Assembly: GCF_018390635.1 (NCBI RefSeq) | Contig: NZ_JAHBGE010000074.1 | Location: 31,975-95,974 of the forward strand | Reading direction: 5' to 3' | Length of the DNA: 64,000 nucleotides | Origin: Ancylobacter lacus | GTDB lineage: Bacteria > Pseudomonadota > Alphaproteobacteria > Rhizobiales > Xanthobacteraceae | In this document: in pieces, positions 19,089 to 28,253 of the stretch | Layout of the letters: the number at the start of each line of letters is the position of its first letter | Position numbering within the stretch: the stretch's first letter is position 1 | Position numbers and translations under genes: made by a program | The notes under the pieces: model-generated | Database searches by the model: none | What the model was told of the DNA's origin: nothing | What the model saw: the letters and a program-made list of their open reading frames with translations, nothing else

Positions 19089-20180
19089 TCACTGGCTCGG
19101 CGTCACGCCGGTGGTGCCGCTGGTGCCGGCGGGGGCGGTGTCGAGCTTCTGGCTGCGCTCGATCTGCCGCCAGCGCGCGACGTTCTTGTTGTGCTGGTCG
19201 AGCGTGTCGGCGAAGGCATGGCCACCCGTGCCGTCGGCGACGAAATAAACCGCCTTGATCTTGGCCGGGTTCGCCACCGCCTGCATGGAGGCCTTGCCGG
19301 GATTGCCGATCGGCCCGGGGGGCAGACCGTCGATGGCGTAGGTGTTGAACGGTGTCGGCGCGGTGATGTCGGCGCGGGTTATCGGGCGGTCCAGCCGACC
19401 CTTGCCGCGCACGATGCCGTAGATGATGGTCGGGTCCGATTGCAGCCGCATCTTCTTGTTGAGGCGGTTGATGAACACCGCGGCGACCTGCGGGCGCTCC
19501 TCGGCGACGCCGGTCTCCTTCTCGACGATGGAGGCGAGCACGACCAGCTCGTCCGGCGACTTGATCGGAATCTCGGGCGAACGGGCGTCCCAGATCTGCT
19601 GGAGCGCCTGCTGCTGCTCGCGCGCCATCCGGCGCAGCAGCTCCTCGCGCGAGGTGCCGCGCGTGACCTTGTAGGTCTCCGGCAGCAGTGAGCCTTCGCG
19701 GGGCACCTGCCGCACCACGCCGGTGAGGACCGGGGACTCCTGCAGGCGCTCGACGATCTGCTCCGACGTCAGGCCCTCGGGAATCGTGACGTCGTACTCC
19801 ACCACCTTGCCGGAGACGATGGTGTCGAGAACCTGATGCGGGGTCGCCTGACGGGCGAAGGCGTATTCGCCGGCCTTCAGCTTGCCGGAGGCGCGGTTGC
19901 CCAGCGCACCGGCGATGAAGATCCACTGGTCGGCGATTACGCCCTTCTGCTCCAGCAGCTCGGCGATCTCGACCAGCCCGCTCTGGTTCGGGATGATGAC
20001 CGTGGAATCCTGCTGAAGCGGGCCAGGCGAATCGAAGCCGCTCTTCACCACCCAGAGGATGCCGCCGCCGACGACGATGAGCACCGTGAGCAACGTGAAG
20101 AACACATTGCCGGCGACGATCAGCGGGTGCCGCGCCCGGCTGGAGGGTCGGACAGGCGGCTTCTCGACGTCATCGTCCAT
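19089..20180 (-). CDS. mltG: Endolytic murein transglycosylase MltG
   Basis: Inner-membrane lytic transglycosylase that cleaves nascent glycan strands and helps set their length. 363 residues: a short cytoplasmic N-terminus, one transmembrane helix at about 20-45, a LysM-like subdomain, and the YceG catalytic domain with SIVEKETG (E220 corresponds to the catalytic Glu). FINRL, SDPTIIYG and PYNTY-like TPFNTYAIDGLPPGPI motifs are intact. It follows fabF, as in most alphaproteobacteria. The C-terminus has an extra Thr/Ala/Gly-rich tail. Confidence 0.95.
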   Translation of the reverse strand: MDDDVEKPPVRPSSRARHPLIVAGNVFFTLLTVLIVVGGGILWVVKSGFDSPGPLQQDSTVIIPNQSGLVEIAELLEQKGVIADQWIFIAGALGNRASGKLKAGEYAFARQATPHQVLDTIVSGKVVEYDVTIPEGLTSEQIVERLQESPVLTGVVRQVPREGSLLPETYKVTRGTSREELLRRMAREQQQALQQIWDARSPEIPIKSPDELVVLASIVEKETGVAEERPQVAAVFINRLNKKMRLQSDPTIIYGIVRGKGRLDRPITRADITAPTPFNTYAIDGLPPGPIGNPGKASMQAVANPAKIKAVYFVADGTGGHAFADTLDQHNKNVARWRQIERSQKLDTAPAGTSGTTGVTPSQ

Positions 20181-20288
20181 TCTGGCCTCGCGTGGCGTGC
20201 GGCTGGCAACGCGGCCAAACGCAGACTAGCGGGAAATGTGGCGAAAGCGGGAGCTTCCCGTTAGGGAATTTCCGCCCTCGCCTCGCCG

Positions 20289-21551
20289 TCAGCTCGCGTA
20301 GCGGCGGAACACCAGCGACGCGTTGGTTCCGCCGAAGCCGAAGGAGTTGGAAAGCGCGACGTCGATGTTGCGCTTCCGGGGGGCGTTCGGCACCAGGTCG
20401 ATGGGCGTTTCCATCGCCGGATTGTCGAGATTGATCGTCGCCGGGGCCACGCCATCGCGTATGGCGAGCAGCGAAAAGATCGCCTCCACCGCGCCGGCCG
20501 CGCCGAGCAGATGGCCGATCGAGGATTTGGTCGAGGACATCGACACGGTCGCCGCGGCGTTGCCGACGAGGCGCTGCACCGCGCCAAGCTCGATCTCGTC
20601 GGCCATGGTCGAGGTGCCATGGGCGTTGATGTAGTCGATCTCCGAGGCGGAGATGTTGGCCCGCTTCAGCGCCGCCGACATGCAGCGGAACGCGCCGTCG
20701 CCATCCTCGGACGGCGCGGTGATGTGGAAGGCGTCGCCGGACATGCCATAGCCGATCACCTCGCCATAGATGCGGGCGCCGCGGGCAAGGGCATGCTCCA
20801 GCTCCTCGACCACCACCACGCCGGCGCCTTCGCCCATGACGAAGCCGTCGCGGTCCCGGTCATAGGGCCGCGAGGCCTTTTCCGGGGTGTCGTTGTAGCT
20901 GGTCGACAGCGCGCGGCAGGCGGCGAAGCCGGCGAGCGCGAGGCGGTTGATCGGCGATTCGGCGCCGCCCGCGACCATCACGTCGGCATCGCCCAGCGCC
21001 ACCAGCCGGGCCGCATCGCCGATGGCGTGCGCGCCGGTGGAGCAGGCCGTCACCACCGCGTGGTTCGGGCCCTTGAGGCCATGCTGGATCGAGACATAGC
21101 CGCCGGCGAGGTTGATGAGCCGGCCGGGGATGAAGAAGGGGGAGATACGGCGCGGGCCGCGCTCCTGCAGCAGCAGGGTCGCCTCGGAGATGCCCTGCAG
21201 GCCACCGATGCCCGAGCCGATCAGCACGCCGGACGCGATCTGGTCCTCATAGGTCGAGGGATGCCAGCCCGCATCGTCCAGCGCCTGGGTCGCCGCGGCC
21301 ATCGCGTAGACGATGAACTCGTCGACCTTGCGCTGCTCCTTCGGCTCCATCCACTGGTCGGGATTGTAGGTGCCGTCGCTGCCGTCCCCACGGGGGATGC
21401 GGCAGGCGATCTTGGCCGGAAGGTCGGAAACCTCGAAATGCTCGATGCGGCGCGCGCCGCTCCGCCCCTCGAGGAGCCGCTGCCACGTAATGTCGACGCC
21501 GCACCCGAGCGGCGTCACCATGCCGAGGCCGGTGACGACGACGCGCCTCAT
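20289..21551 (-). CDS. fabF: 3-oxoacyl-ACP synthase II
   Basis: Condensing enzyme of type II fatty acid elongation. 420 residues from ATG 21551, which has GGAGAG just upstream. The Cys-His-His triad is present: C170 (TACSTGAH), H311 (NAHGTSTMADE) and H347 (SSIGHLLGAAG). It follows acpP after 72 bp and precedes mltG after 108 bp; the latter gap contains a short CGGGA/TCCCG hairpin at 20248-20260. Confidence 0.96.
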   Translation of the reverse strand: MRRVVVTGLGMVTPLGCGVDITWQRLLEGRSGARRIEHFEVSDLPAKIACRIPRGDGSDGTYNPDQWMEPKEQRKVDEFIVYAMAAATQALDDAGWHPSTYEDQIASGVLIGSGIGGLQGISEATLLLQERGPRRISPFFIPGRLINLAGGYVSIQHGLKGPNHAVVTACSTGAHAIGDAARLVALGDADVMVAGGAESPINRLALAGFAACRALSTSYNDTPEKASRPYDRDRDGFVMGEGAGVVVVEELEHALARGARIYGEVIGYGMSGDAFHITAPSEDGDGAFRCMSAALKRANISASEIDYINAHGTSTMADEIELGAVQRLVGNAAATVSMSSTKSSIGHLLGAAGAVEAIFSLLAIRDGVAPATINLDNPAMETPIDLVPNAPRKRNIDVALSNSFGFGGTNASLVFRRYAS

Positions 21552-21623
21552 CCGCACTCTCCGGATTGTCACTGCTGGATCAGCGGCCGCGACGGCCTTG
21601 GCCGCCGCGCCGCGATGTGCGGC

Positions 21624-21860
21624 TCAGGCCGCGTTCTTCTCGAGGAACTTGATCGCGTCGCCGACCGTGAGGATGGTCTCGGCGGCGTCGTCGGGAATCT
21701 CGCAGTTGAAGGCTTCTTCGAAGGCCATGACCAGCTCGACGGTGTCGAGGCTGTCCGCGCCGAGATCGTCGATGAAGCTGGCGTTCTCAGTGACCTTGTC
21801 GGCCTCGACGCCGAGATGTTCGGCCACAATCTTCTTCACGCGATCGGCAATGTCGCTCAT
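21624..21860 (-). CDS. acpP: Acyl carrier protein
   Basis: 78-residue acidic carrier of growing acyl chains. The 4'-phosphopantetheine attachment serine is S37 in [19 protein letters not shown]. It sits between fabG and fabF. The 230-bp gap upstream (21861-22090) has no gene. It includes a GGAACACC/GGTGTCC hairpin at about 21979-21998 and a lower-GC patch that could carry a separate strong promoter, as is usual for acpP. Confidence 0.97.
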   Translation of the reverse strand: MSDIADRVKKIVAEHLGVEADKVTENASFIDDLGADSLDTVELVMAFEEAFNCEIPDDAAETILTVGDAIKFLEKNAA

Positions 21861-22090
21861 CGGTCCACCCTCGTCCGTATCCGGAGGTTTGATCAGTTGT
21901 TTCGCTTTGCCACACCGTTCCGACCGGTTCGGTGGGCGGCCCGTTTCCTGCCCCGATTACAGGATTTTTCGGTTGTGCGGAACACCTTTGCGGTGTCCCT
22001 CCCGTTAGCCGGAGCGGCTGTTAGCACACTTCATCCAGCAAGGCCAGCACCCGGACATGAGCCGGAAAGTGCCGGAATTGCTCGATTTCG

Positions 22091-22828
22091 TCAGATCATC
22101 GCCATGCCGCCATTCACATGCAGCGTCTGGCCGGTGACATAGGCCGCTTCATCGGACGCCAGATACACCGTCGCCGCGGCGATGTCCTCGGGCGTGCCGA
22201 GCCGGTTGGCCGGCACGGCGCCGAGGATGGCGTCCTTCTGCTTGTCGTTGAGCACGTCGGTCATCGGGGTCGCGATGAAGCCGGGCGCGATGCAGTTCAC
22301 CGTCACCCCGCGCGCCGCGACCTCCTTGGCGAGCGCCTTGGACATGCCGATCATGCCGGCCTTGGCCGCGGCATAGTTGCCCTGCCCGGCATTGCCGGTG
22401 ACGCCCACCACGGAAGTGATGCCGATGATGCGGCCGGTGCGGCGGCGCATCATCGACTTCGCCGCCGCCCGGCTGAGCCGGAAGGCGGAGGTCAGGTTGA
22501 CCGCGATCACCGTGTCCCAGTCCTCGTCCTTCAGGCGGATGAAGAGACCGTCGCGGGTGATGCCGGCATTGTTGACCAGGATGTCGAGCGGCCCGAAGGC
22601 CTCTTCCGCCGATGGCACCAGCGCCTCGACCTCCTCGGAAGACGCGAGGTTGCAGGGCAGCACCACGGTCCGCTCACCGAGCTCCGCGGCGAGGGCGTCG
22701 AGCACCTCGCGGCGCGTGCCGGAAAGCGCCACGGTGGCGCCCTGGCGGTGCAGCGCCCGGGCGATGGCGTTGCCCAGCCCGCCGGTGGCGCCGGTCACCA
22801 GCGCCGTCTTGCCGCTCAGATCAAACAT
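22091..22828 (-). CDS. fabG: 3-oxoacyl-ACP reductase
   Basis: NADPH-dependent ketoreductase of fatty acid synthesis, 245 residues. SDR features: TGATGGLG cofactor loop at 12-19, NNAG at 86-89, and the catalytic S139, Y152 and K156 (YAAAK). It starts 14 bp after fabD. Confidence 0.96.
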   Translation of the reverse strand: MFDLSGKTALVTGATGGLGNAIARALHRQGATVALSGTRREVLDALAAELGERTVVLPCNLASSEEVEALVPSAEEAFGPLDILVNNAGITRDGLFIRLKDEDWDTVIAVNLTSAFRLSRAAAKSMMRRRTGRIIGITSVVGVTGNAGQGNYAAAKAGMIGMSKALAKEVAARGVTVNCIAPGFIATPMTDVLNDKQKDAILGAVPANRLGTPEDIAAATVYLASDEAAYVTGQTLHVNGGMAMI

Positions 22829-22842
22829 GATGTGTCCTCAAC

Positions 22843-23793
22843 TCAGGCCGGCTGGCGCGATGCGGCGAAGGCCGCGACGTCTTCCGGCGACGAGACGTTG
22901 GCGGCCGCGATCTCGCGCGCGATCCGCTTGACGAGGCCGGCCAGCACCTTGCCGGACCCCACCTCGACCAGTCGGGTCACGCCCGCCCCGGCCATGAAGG
23001 CAACGGATTCGCGCCAGCGCACGGTGCCGGTGACCTGGCGCACCAGCAGCGCACGAATCGCATTGGGGTCGCTCACCGGCGCGGCGGTGACATTGGCCAC
23101 CACCGGCACGAGGGGAACGGCGACCTCGACATCCGCCAGCGCCACCTGCATCGCCTCGGCGGCCGATTCGATCAGGCGGCAGTGGAACGGGGCGGACACC
23201 GGCAGCAGGATGGCCCGGGCGGCGCCCTCCCGCTTGGCGATGTCGACGGCGCGGGCAATCGCCTCGGTGCCGCCGGACACGACCACCTGTCCCGGCGCGT
23301 TGTCATTGGCGATGTCGCAGACCTCGCCGGCCGCGGCTTCCTGCGCCACGGCGACCACCTTGTCGTAGTCGAGTCCGAGAATCGCCGCCATCGCCCCGGC
23401 GCCGACCGGCACCGCGCTCTGCATCGCGGTGCCGCGCAGGCGCAGCAGCCGGGCGGCATCGGAGATGGTGAAGCTGCGGGCGGCGGCGAGCGCCGAATAT
23501 TCGCCGAGGGAATGGCCTGCCACGAACGCCGCGTCGGCGGCGAGATCGAGCCCGGCCTCGGCCTCCAGCACGCGGATCGCCGCGAGCGAGGCCGCCATCA
23601 GCGCCGGCTGGGCGTTGGCGGTGAGGGTCAGGGTCTCGATCGGCCCGTCCCACATCACGGCGGAGAGCTTCTCGCCAAGCGCCGCATCCACCTCGTCGAA
23701 CACCGCGCGGGCGGCGGGAAAGGTGTCGGCCAGGGCCTTGCCCATGCCGACGGCCTGACTGCCCTGCCCGGGGAAGATGAAGGCGGTGCTCAT
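22843..23793 (-). CDS. fabD: Malonyl-CoA:ACP transacylase
   Basis: Loads malonate onto ACP. 316 residues from ATG 23793 ([13 protein letters not shown]). Nucleophile S95 lies in AGHSLGEYS, and the GQGSQ motif is at 9-13. First gene of the fab run; the divergent partner is rpsF. Confidence 0.96.
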   Translation of the reverse strand: MSTAFIFPGQGSQAVGMGKALADTFPAARAVFDEVDAALGEKLSAVMWDGPIETLTLTANAQPALMAASLAAIRVLEAEAGLDLAADAAFVAGHSLGEYSALAAARSFTISDAARLLRLRGTAMQSAVPVGAGAMAAILGLDYDKVVAVAQEAAAGEVCDIANDNAPGQVVVSGGTEAIARAVDIAKREGAARAILLPVSAPFHCRLIESAAEAMQVALADVEVAVPLVPVVANVTAAPVSDPNAIRALLVRQVTGTVRWRESVAFMAGAGVTRLVEVGSGKVLAGLVKRIAREIAAANVSSPEDVAAFAASRQPA

Positions 23794-23850
23794 GCGGGCG
23801 CGATCCGTTATGGTGAAAACGGTGCGGCAGGAACACGCCCGGCGCCGCGC

Positions 23851-23856
23851 TGTCAA
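23851..23856 (-). promoter_or_regulatory. Candidate -35 box for the fabD operon
   Basis: On the minus strand a perfect TTGACA (preceded by GC, as in the rhizobial CTTGAC form) lies 58 bp upstream of fabD. The -10 at the expected distance (TTCCTG) is poor, so confidence is low. Confidence 0.3.
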
Positions 23857-23884
23857 GCACGCGTGTCCCGCCAGGGCGCCGCGG

Positions 23885-23913
23885 CTTGCATTTGCGCGGT
23901 TTTTCAGTATAAG
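23885..23913 (+). promoter_or_regulatory. Promoter of the rpsF operon
   Basis: CTTGCA (23885-23890), a 17-bp spacer and TATAAG (23908-23913) resemble the rhizobial CTTGAC-N17-CTATAT consensus. It lies in the AT-richest part of the gap and implies a leader of about 205 nt before rpsF. Confidence 0.5.
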
Positions 23914-24043
23914 CGCGCGCATCGTCAGTCCCGGCCGGGGGCTGAACGGATGGCTTCGTGCGTCCCCGCTTCGGCGGAGACGGCGCGGCAGGGCGACCTT
24001 CACACGGTTCGCCGACGTCCCGTGTCCCCGCCTTCGAGATGGT

Positions 24044-24068
24044 TTCGAGCCTTTCCGCGAGGCTCGAA
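24044..24068 (+). promoter_or_regulatory. rpsF leader hairpin, possible S6:S18 autoregulatory element
   Basis: A perfect 9-bp stem TTCGAGCCT/AGGCTCGAA (24044-24052 with 24060-24068) encloses the loop TTCCGCG, which contains a CCG triplet. It sits 60 nt before rpsF in an otherwise uncoding leader. Known S6:S18 leader motifs also use a CCG triplet near a stem, but I cannot show that this is one. Confidence 0.35.
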
Positions 24069-24127
24069 GGGCTCGCCGTCGGGATGGCGTCCGCAATAGT
24101 GCGGGATCAAAGGGAAAGGCACGAGAC

Positions 24128-24622
24128 ATGGCTCTCTATGAGCACGTGTTCCTCGCGCGCCAGGATGTGACGGCGCAGCAGGTCGAGGACATGACCGCCC
24201 GTTACAAGGGCGTGATCGAGGCGAATGGCGGCACGGTCGGCAAGACCGAATACTGGGGCGTGAAGACGCTCACCTACCGCATCCGCAAGAACCGCAAGGC
24301 GCACTTCTCGCTGCTCAACATCGACGCTCCGGCCGCGGCCGTGGCCGAGATGGAGCGCCAGATGCGCATCGACGAGGACGTTCTCCGCGTCATGACCATC
24401 CGGGTCGAGGCGCTGGAGGAAGGCCAGTCGGTGATGCTGCAGAAGCGCGACCGTGACGACCGCGGCGACCGCGGCTTCGGCGATCGCGGCTTCGGCGGCG
24501 GCGACCGTGGCTTCGGCGGCGGCGATCGCGGCTTCGGCGGCGGCCGTGGCGGCTTCAACCGCGAGGATCGCGGCCCGCGCCGGGATCGTGAAGAAGTCAG
24601 CTCCAACGTGGAGGGCGAATGA
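24128..24622 (+). CDS. rpsF: Small ribosomal subunit protein bS6
   Basis: Binds the central domain of 16S rRNA with S18. 164 residues: the bS6 domain (about 1-100, [15 protein letters not shown]) plus a charged Gly/Arg/Asp/Phe-rich tail (about 105-164) with repeated DRGFGGG units. The tail is encoded by 21-bp direct repeats starting at 24488, 24509 and 24530. C-terminal extensions of S6 are common in Rhizobiales. Its TGA overlaps the rpsR start. Confidence 0.97.
   Translation: MALYEHVFLARQDVTAQQVEDMTARYKGVIEANGGTVGKTEYWGVKTLTYRIRKNRKAHFSLLNIDAPAAAVAEMERQMRIDEDVLRVMTIRVEALEEGQSVMLQKRDRDDRGDRGFGDRGFGGGDRGFGGGDRGFGGGRGGFNREDRGPRRDREEVSSNVEGE
24488..24556 (+). repeat. 21-bp direct repeats inside rpsF
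   Basis: Three 21-bp units begin at 24488, 24509 and 24530, each starting GGCTTCGG, and a related copy starts at 24473. Being a multiple of three, they add or remove whole RGFGGGD heptapeptides. Confidence 0.8.
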
Positions 24623-24885
24623 TGGCTCTCGGTCCTACGGGCGGTTCGTCCGCCGGCGGCGCGCGTCGCCCCTTCTTCCGTCGTCGCAAGACCTGCCCGT
24701 TCTCCGGCGCCAATGCGCCGAAGATCGACTACAAGGACGTGCGGCTGCTGCAGCGCTACATCTCCGAGCGCGGCAAGATCGTGCCCTCGCGCATCACCGC
24801 CGTCTCGGCGAAGAAGCAGCGTGAGCTGGCCCAGGCGATCAAGCGCGCCCGCTTCCTCGGTCTGCTGCCCTTCGTGATCCGCTGA
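24622..24885 (+). CDS. rpsR: Small ribosomal subunit protein bS18
   Basis: 87 residues, partner of bS6. Core motifs are [14 protein letters not shown] and [19 protein letters not shown], then [23 protein letters not shown] codons at 24619 and 24622 both overlap the rpsF stop; 24622 has better spacing from GGAGG. Confidence 0.97.
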   Translation: MALGPTGGSSAGGARRPFFRRRKTCPFSGANAPKIDYKDVRLLQRYISERGKIVPSRITAVSAKKQRELAQAIKRARFLGLLPFVIR

Positions 24886-24921
24886 GCGGATCGCACGCCT
24901 CCCCCGGGAGGTTCGCCTTTC

Positions 24922-24943
24922 CGTCCCCGGCACGCCGGGGACG
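24922..24943 (+). other. Stem-loop downstream of rpsR
   Basis: CGTCCCCGG/CCGGGGACG (24922-24930 with 24935-24943) with a CACG loop forms a 9-bp GC-rich stem. No T-run follows, so it more likely tunes the mRNA between the ribosomal genes and the DUF2232 gene than terminates it fully. Confidence 0.45.
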
Positions 24944-25037
24944 GCCTTCGTGAAAAACGACCGGCCGGCGGGGCTCCTCCCGCAAGCCGTTGGCTGGGGA
25001 GGCCCGTCGTCCAGACGGCGTCCTGCCCCTAACCGCG

Positions 25038-25991
25038 ATGCGGGACAGCTCGTCGATGGGACCCTTTGTGATAGCGCTCGGCGCCGGTGCGGCGTCCGCC
25101 CTGCTCGTGGCGAGCGTCGCCTCGGGTAGCGTCATCGCCTTGCCGCTGTTCTACCTCGCCCCGCTCCCGGTGCTCATCGCGGGAATCGGCTGGTCCCACC
25201 GCGCCGCCCTCATCGCCGCCGCCACCGCCACCCTCGCCATCGCCCTGCTGCTGGGAACCGAACTGGTCGCGGCCTATGTCGCCGGTGTCGGCCTGCCGGC
25301 CTATGTCCTGTCCTATCTCGCGCTGATGGCACGCCCCGGCCGGGATGGCGAGCTGGAATGGTTCCCCACCGGCCGGCTGGTGCTCGCCGCCGCGGTGGCG
25401 GGCGTGGTGGCCGTCGCGGCGCTGGTGCCGCTGGTCGCCAGCGACGTCGAATCCTATCAGGCGGCGCTGCGCGAGCTGTTCGAGGCCATGCTGCAGGACC
25501 GCGCCGGCGAGCTGCCGCCGGATGCCAGCCGCTTCGTCGATCTGATGGTGATGGTCATGCCGCCCGCGGCGGCGGTGCTGACCATGATCACCCAGCTCGG
25601 CAACCTCTATCTCGCCGGCCGCATCGCCCGCGTCTCGGACCGCCTGATGCGGCCGTGGCCGGATCTTGCGCAGATGCGGCTGCCGCAGGGCGCCGCCGTG
25701 CTGCTGGCGGCCTCGCTGGCGATCGCCGTTCTGGTGCCCGGCTTCGTCGGGCTGCTGGCCGAGCTGCTCGGCGCCACCCTGGTCACCGCGTTCGGCGTGC
25801 TGGGATTTGCCGTGGTCCACGCCATCACCCGCAACGCCGGCGGCCGCCGGCTCATCCTGGCGACGGTGTGGCTGGCGACGCTGGTGCTCGGCTGGCCGTT
25901 CCTGGTGCTGGCGGCGCTGGGGCTGGCCGACCTTTTCCTCGACCTCCGCGGCCGGATGGGCACACGCCCGCCGGCGGCGAACGATCTTTGA
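25038..25991 (+). CDS. DUF2232 polytopic membrane protein
   Basis: 317 residues, almost entirely hydrophobic, with about eight predicted membrane segments (from [20 protein letters not shown] to [18 protein letters not shown]). It belongs to the DUF2232 family found between rpsR and rplI in many alphaproteobacteria; no function is established. Starts at 25038 (MRDSSSMG) or 25056 are possible. Position suggests co-transcription with the ribosomal genes. Confidence 0.85.
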   Translation: MRDSSSMGPFVIALGAGAASALLVASVASGSVIALPLFYLAPLPVLIAGIGWSHRAALIAAATATLAIALLLGTELVAAYVAGVGLPAYVLSYLALMARPGRDGELEWFPTGRLVLAAAVAGVVAVAALVPLVASDVESYQAALRELFEAMLQDRAGELPPDASRFVDLMVMVMPPAAAVLTMITQLGNLYLAGRIARVSDRLMRPWPDLAQMRLPQGAAVLLAASLAIAVLVPGFVGLLAELLGATLVTAFGVLGFAVVHAITRNAGGRRLILATVWLATLVLGWPFLVLAALGLADLFLDLRGRMGTRPPAANDL

Positions 25992-26031
25992 ACCGACCAA
26001 GACATCAACGACGAATAGACGGAGAACTGAG

Positions 26032-26598
26032 ATGGAAGTCATTCTGCTGGAGCGCGTGGCCAAGCTGGGCCAGATGGGCGAAGTGGTGCGCGTGAAGGAC
26101 GGCTTCGCCCGCAACTTCCTGCTGCCCAAGGGCAAGGCCCTGCGCGCGACCAAGGACAACAAGGCCCGCTTCGAGACCATGAAGGTGCAGCTCGAGGCGC
26201 GCAACCTCGAGCTGAAGAACGAAGCCTCCAAGGTCGGCGCCAAGCTGGCCGGCACCGAGGTCGTGCTCGTCCGCCAGGCCGGCGAGACCGGCCAGCTCTA
26301 TGGCTCGGTCTCCACCCGCGACATCGCCGACGCCCTGACCGCCGCCGGCTTCAGCGTCGGCCGCCAGCAGGTTGTCCTCAACCACCCGATCAAGACCATC
26401 GGCCTGCATGTCGTGCCGGTGCTGCTGCACCCGGAAGTGGAAGTCACCGTGAAGGCGAACGTCGCCCGCAGCGCCGAGGAAGCGGTGCGCCAGTCGCGCG
26501 GCGAGGACCTCTCTGTGGTTCGCGACGACGAGGATGAAGACGAGGCCTTCGAGCCGGCCGAAACCGAGGCGGAAGCCGAGGAAACCGAAGAAGCCTGA
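26032..26598 (+). CDS. rplI: Large ribosomal subunit protein bL9
   Basis: 188 residues. The N-terminal rRNA-binding domain ([34 protein letters not shown]), connecting helix and C-terminal domain are normal. A strongly acidic tail (about 158-188, [20 protein letters not shown]) follows. Good Shine-Dalgarno GGAG upstream of ATG 26032. Confidence 0.97.
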   Translation: MEVILLERVAKLGQMGEVVRVKDGFARNFLLPKGKALRATKDNKARFETMKVQLEARNLELKNEASKVGAKLAGTEVVLVRQAGETGQLYGSVSTRDIADALTAAGFSVGRQQVVLNHPIKTIGLHVVPVLLHPEVEVTVKANVARSAEEAVRQSRGEDLSVVRDDEDEDEAFEPAETEAEAEETEEA

Positions 26599-26632
26599 TC
26601 GACATTACTTAACGTCATACGTCGAATTGCGT

Positions 26633-26661
26633 AGCCCGGCCGGAACTCGGCCGGGCTTTTT
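26633..26661 (+). terminator. Rho-independent terminator after rplI
   Basis: AGCCCGGCCG/CGGCCGGGCT (26633-26642 with 26648-26657), a five-base loop and TTTTT. It ends the rpsF-rpsR-DUF2232-rplI unit. Confidence 0.93.
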
Positions 26662-26796
26662 CGTATTTTCAGCCCGAAACGGACGTTGCGGCCATCCAAA
26701 GCCTGTGGTGCAATCGATTTAGGCATATGCCCGATTGCTCTGGTTTGATGCAGGTGAATGCCCTCGATGGAGGGTTGTGACAGGTGGAGGCGGCCG

Positions 26797-28056
26797 ATGG
26801 AACGGTTGCTCGCTGGCGTGCTTGCCCGGGTCGTGCGGACCGGGAACCTCACCATCATCCTTGCCTCCGGCCGGCGCTGCCGGTTTGGTGACGGCTCCGG
26901 CCCCGCGGTCGAGATGCGCTTCACCTCGCCGCGCTGGCAGCGCGCCGTCGCCCTCGACCCCGAGCTGAAGCTGGGCGAGGCCTACACCGATGGCGGCTTC
27001 GTCATGGAGCGCGGCTCGATCGCCGACCTTCTGGCGATCCTCATGGCCCAGGTCGGCCTGTCGCCGCCCGGCGTCAGCGCCAAGGGCATGCTGTGGCTGC
27101 GCTTCATGGCGCGGCGCATCGCCCAGTTCAATCCGCCGGACCGCTCCCGGCGCAACGTCGCCCATCACTACGACCTCGACGGCCGGCTCTATTCGCTGTT
27201 CCTGGATGCCGACCGGCAATATTCCTGCGCCTATTTCGAGCATCCCGGACAGTCGCTGGACGATGCCCAGCTCGCCAAGCGCCGCCACATCGCCGCCAAG
27301 CTGCGGCTCGACCGGCCGGATCTGCGGGTGCTCGACATAGGCTGCGGCTGGGGCGGGCTCGGGCTCTATCTGGCGGAAAATGCGGGGGCCCGCGTCACCG
27401 GGGTGACGCTGTCCGAGGAACAGCTCGCCGTCGCCAAGGGGCGGGCGCAGGAGCGCGGCCTTGCCGAGCGGGCCGAGTTCCGCCTGCAGGACTACCGCCA
27501 CACACCCGGCCCGTTCGACCGCATCGTCTCGGTCGGCATGTTCGAGCATGTCGGCATCAGCCATTTCGACACCTATTTCCGGCGCGTGAACGAGCTGCTG
27601 GCGGAAGACGGCGTGGCGATGATCCACGCCATCGGCCGTTCCGAAGGCCCGGGCATCACCAACCCGTGGATCGCCCGCTACATCTTCCCGGGCGGCTACA
27701 TCCCCGCCCTGTCGGAGGTTCTGCCGGCGGTGGAGAAGGCGGGGCTCTACGTCACCGACATCGAAATCCTGCGGCTGCACTACGCCGAGACGCTGAAGGC
27801 CTGGCGCGAGCGCTTCCTCGCCCATCGCGAAGAGGCGGAGCGGCTCTATGACGAGCGCTTCATCCGGCTCTGGGAGTTCTACCTCGCCGCCTCCGAGATG
27901 GCGTTCCGGCATCAGGGCATGATGGTGTTCCAGATCCAGCTCGCGAAGAAGGAGGGCGTGGTCCCCATCACCCGGGGCTACATCGCCAAGGCCGAAGCCG
28001 CCCTGCGCGCCGTGGAGGGGCATCGGCGGCCGGAGCTGCGCCTCGCCGGCGAATGA
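26797..28056 (+). CDS. cfa: Cyclopropane-fatty-acyl-phospholipid synthase
   Basis: SAM-dependent methylene transfer to cis-unsaturated acyl chains in the membrane. About 419 residues. SAM-binding motif VLDIGCGWGGLGLYLAE, YSCAYF, and FPGGYIPALSE are present. A GGTGGAGG site six bases upstream favours ATG 26797 over an in-frame ATG at 26758. Likely its own promoter, since the rplI terminator precedes it. Confidence 0.93.
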   Translation: MERLLAGVLARVVRTGNLTIILASGRRCRFGDGSGPAVEMRFTSPRWQRAVALDPELKLGEAYTDGGFVMERGSIADLLAILMAQVGLSPPGVSAKGMLWLRFMARRIAQFNPPDRSRRNVAHHYDLDGRLYSLFLDADRQYSCAYFEHPGQSLDDAQLAKRRHIAAKLRLDRPDLRVLDIGCGWGGLGLYLAENAGARVTGVTLSEEQLAVAKGRAQERGLAERAEFRLQDYRHTPGPFDRIVSVGMFEHVGISHFDTYFRRVNELLAEDGVAMIHAIGRSEGPGITNPWIARYIFPGGYIPALSEVLPAVEKAGLYVTDIEILRLHYAETLKAWRERFLAHREEAERLYDERFIRLWEFYLAASEMAFRHQGMMVFQIQLAKKEGVVPITRGYIAKAEAALRAVEGHRRPELRLAGE

Positions 28057-28253
28057 CCCACAGCCGCACACGACAGGCCGCGCGCGCCCGCCCGGCGCGC
28101 CGGCAGTGCCCCGGCGGAGGCCGATTCGCCGGTCAAGGCGGAATCCTCTGTCCACAGGCGCTCCACAAGACAAAGATGGTCGTCTCGTGATTCGCACGGA
28201 CTCGCGGGCCGGACGGCGGTAGCTGTCGGGTCTGACAACGGACCAGTGGACGA

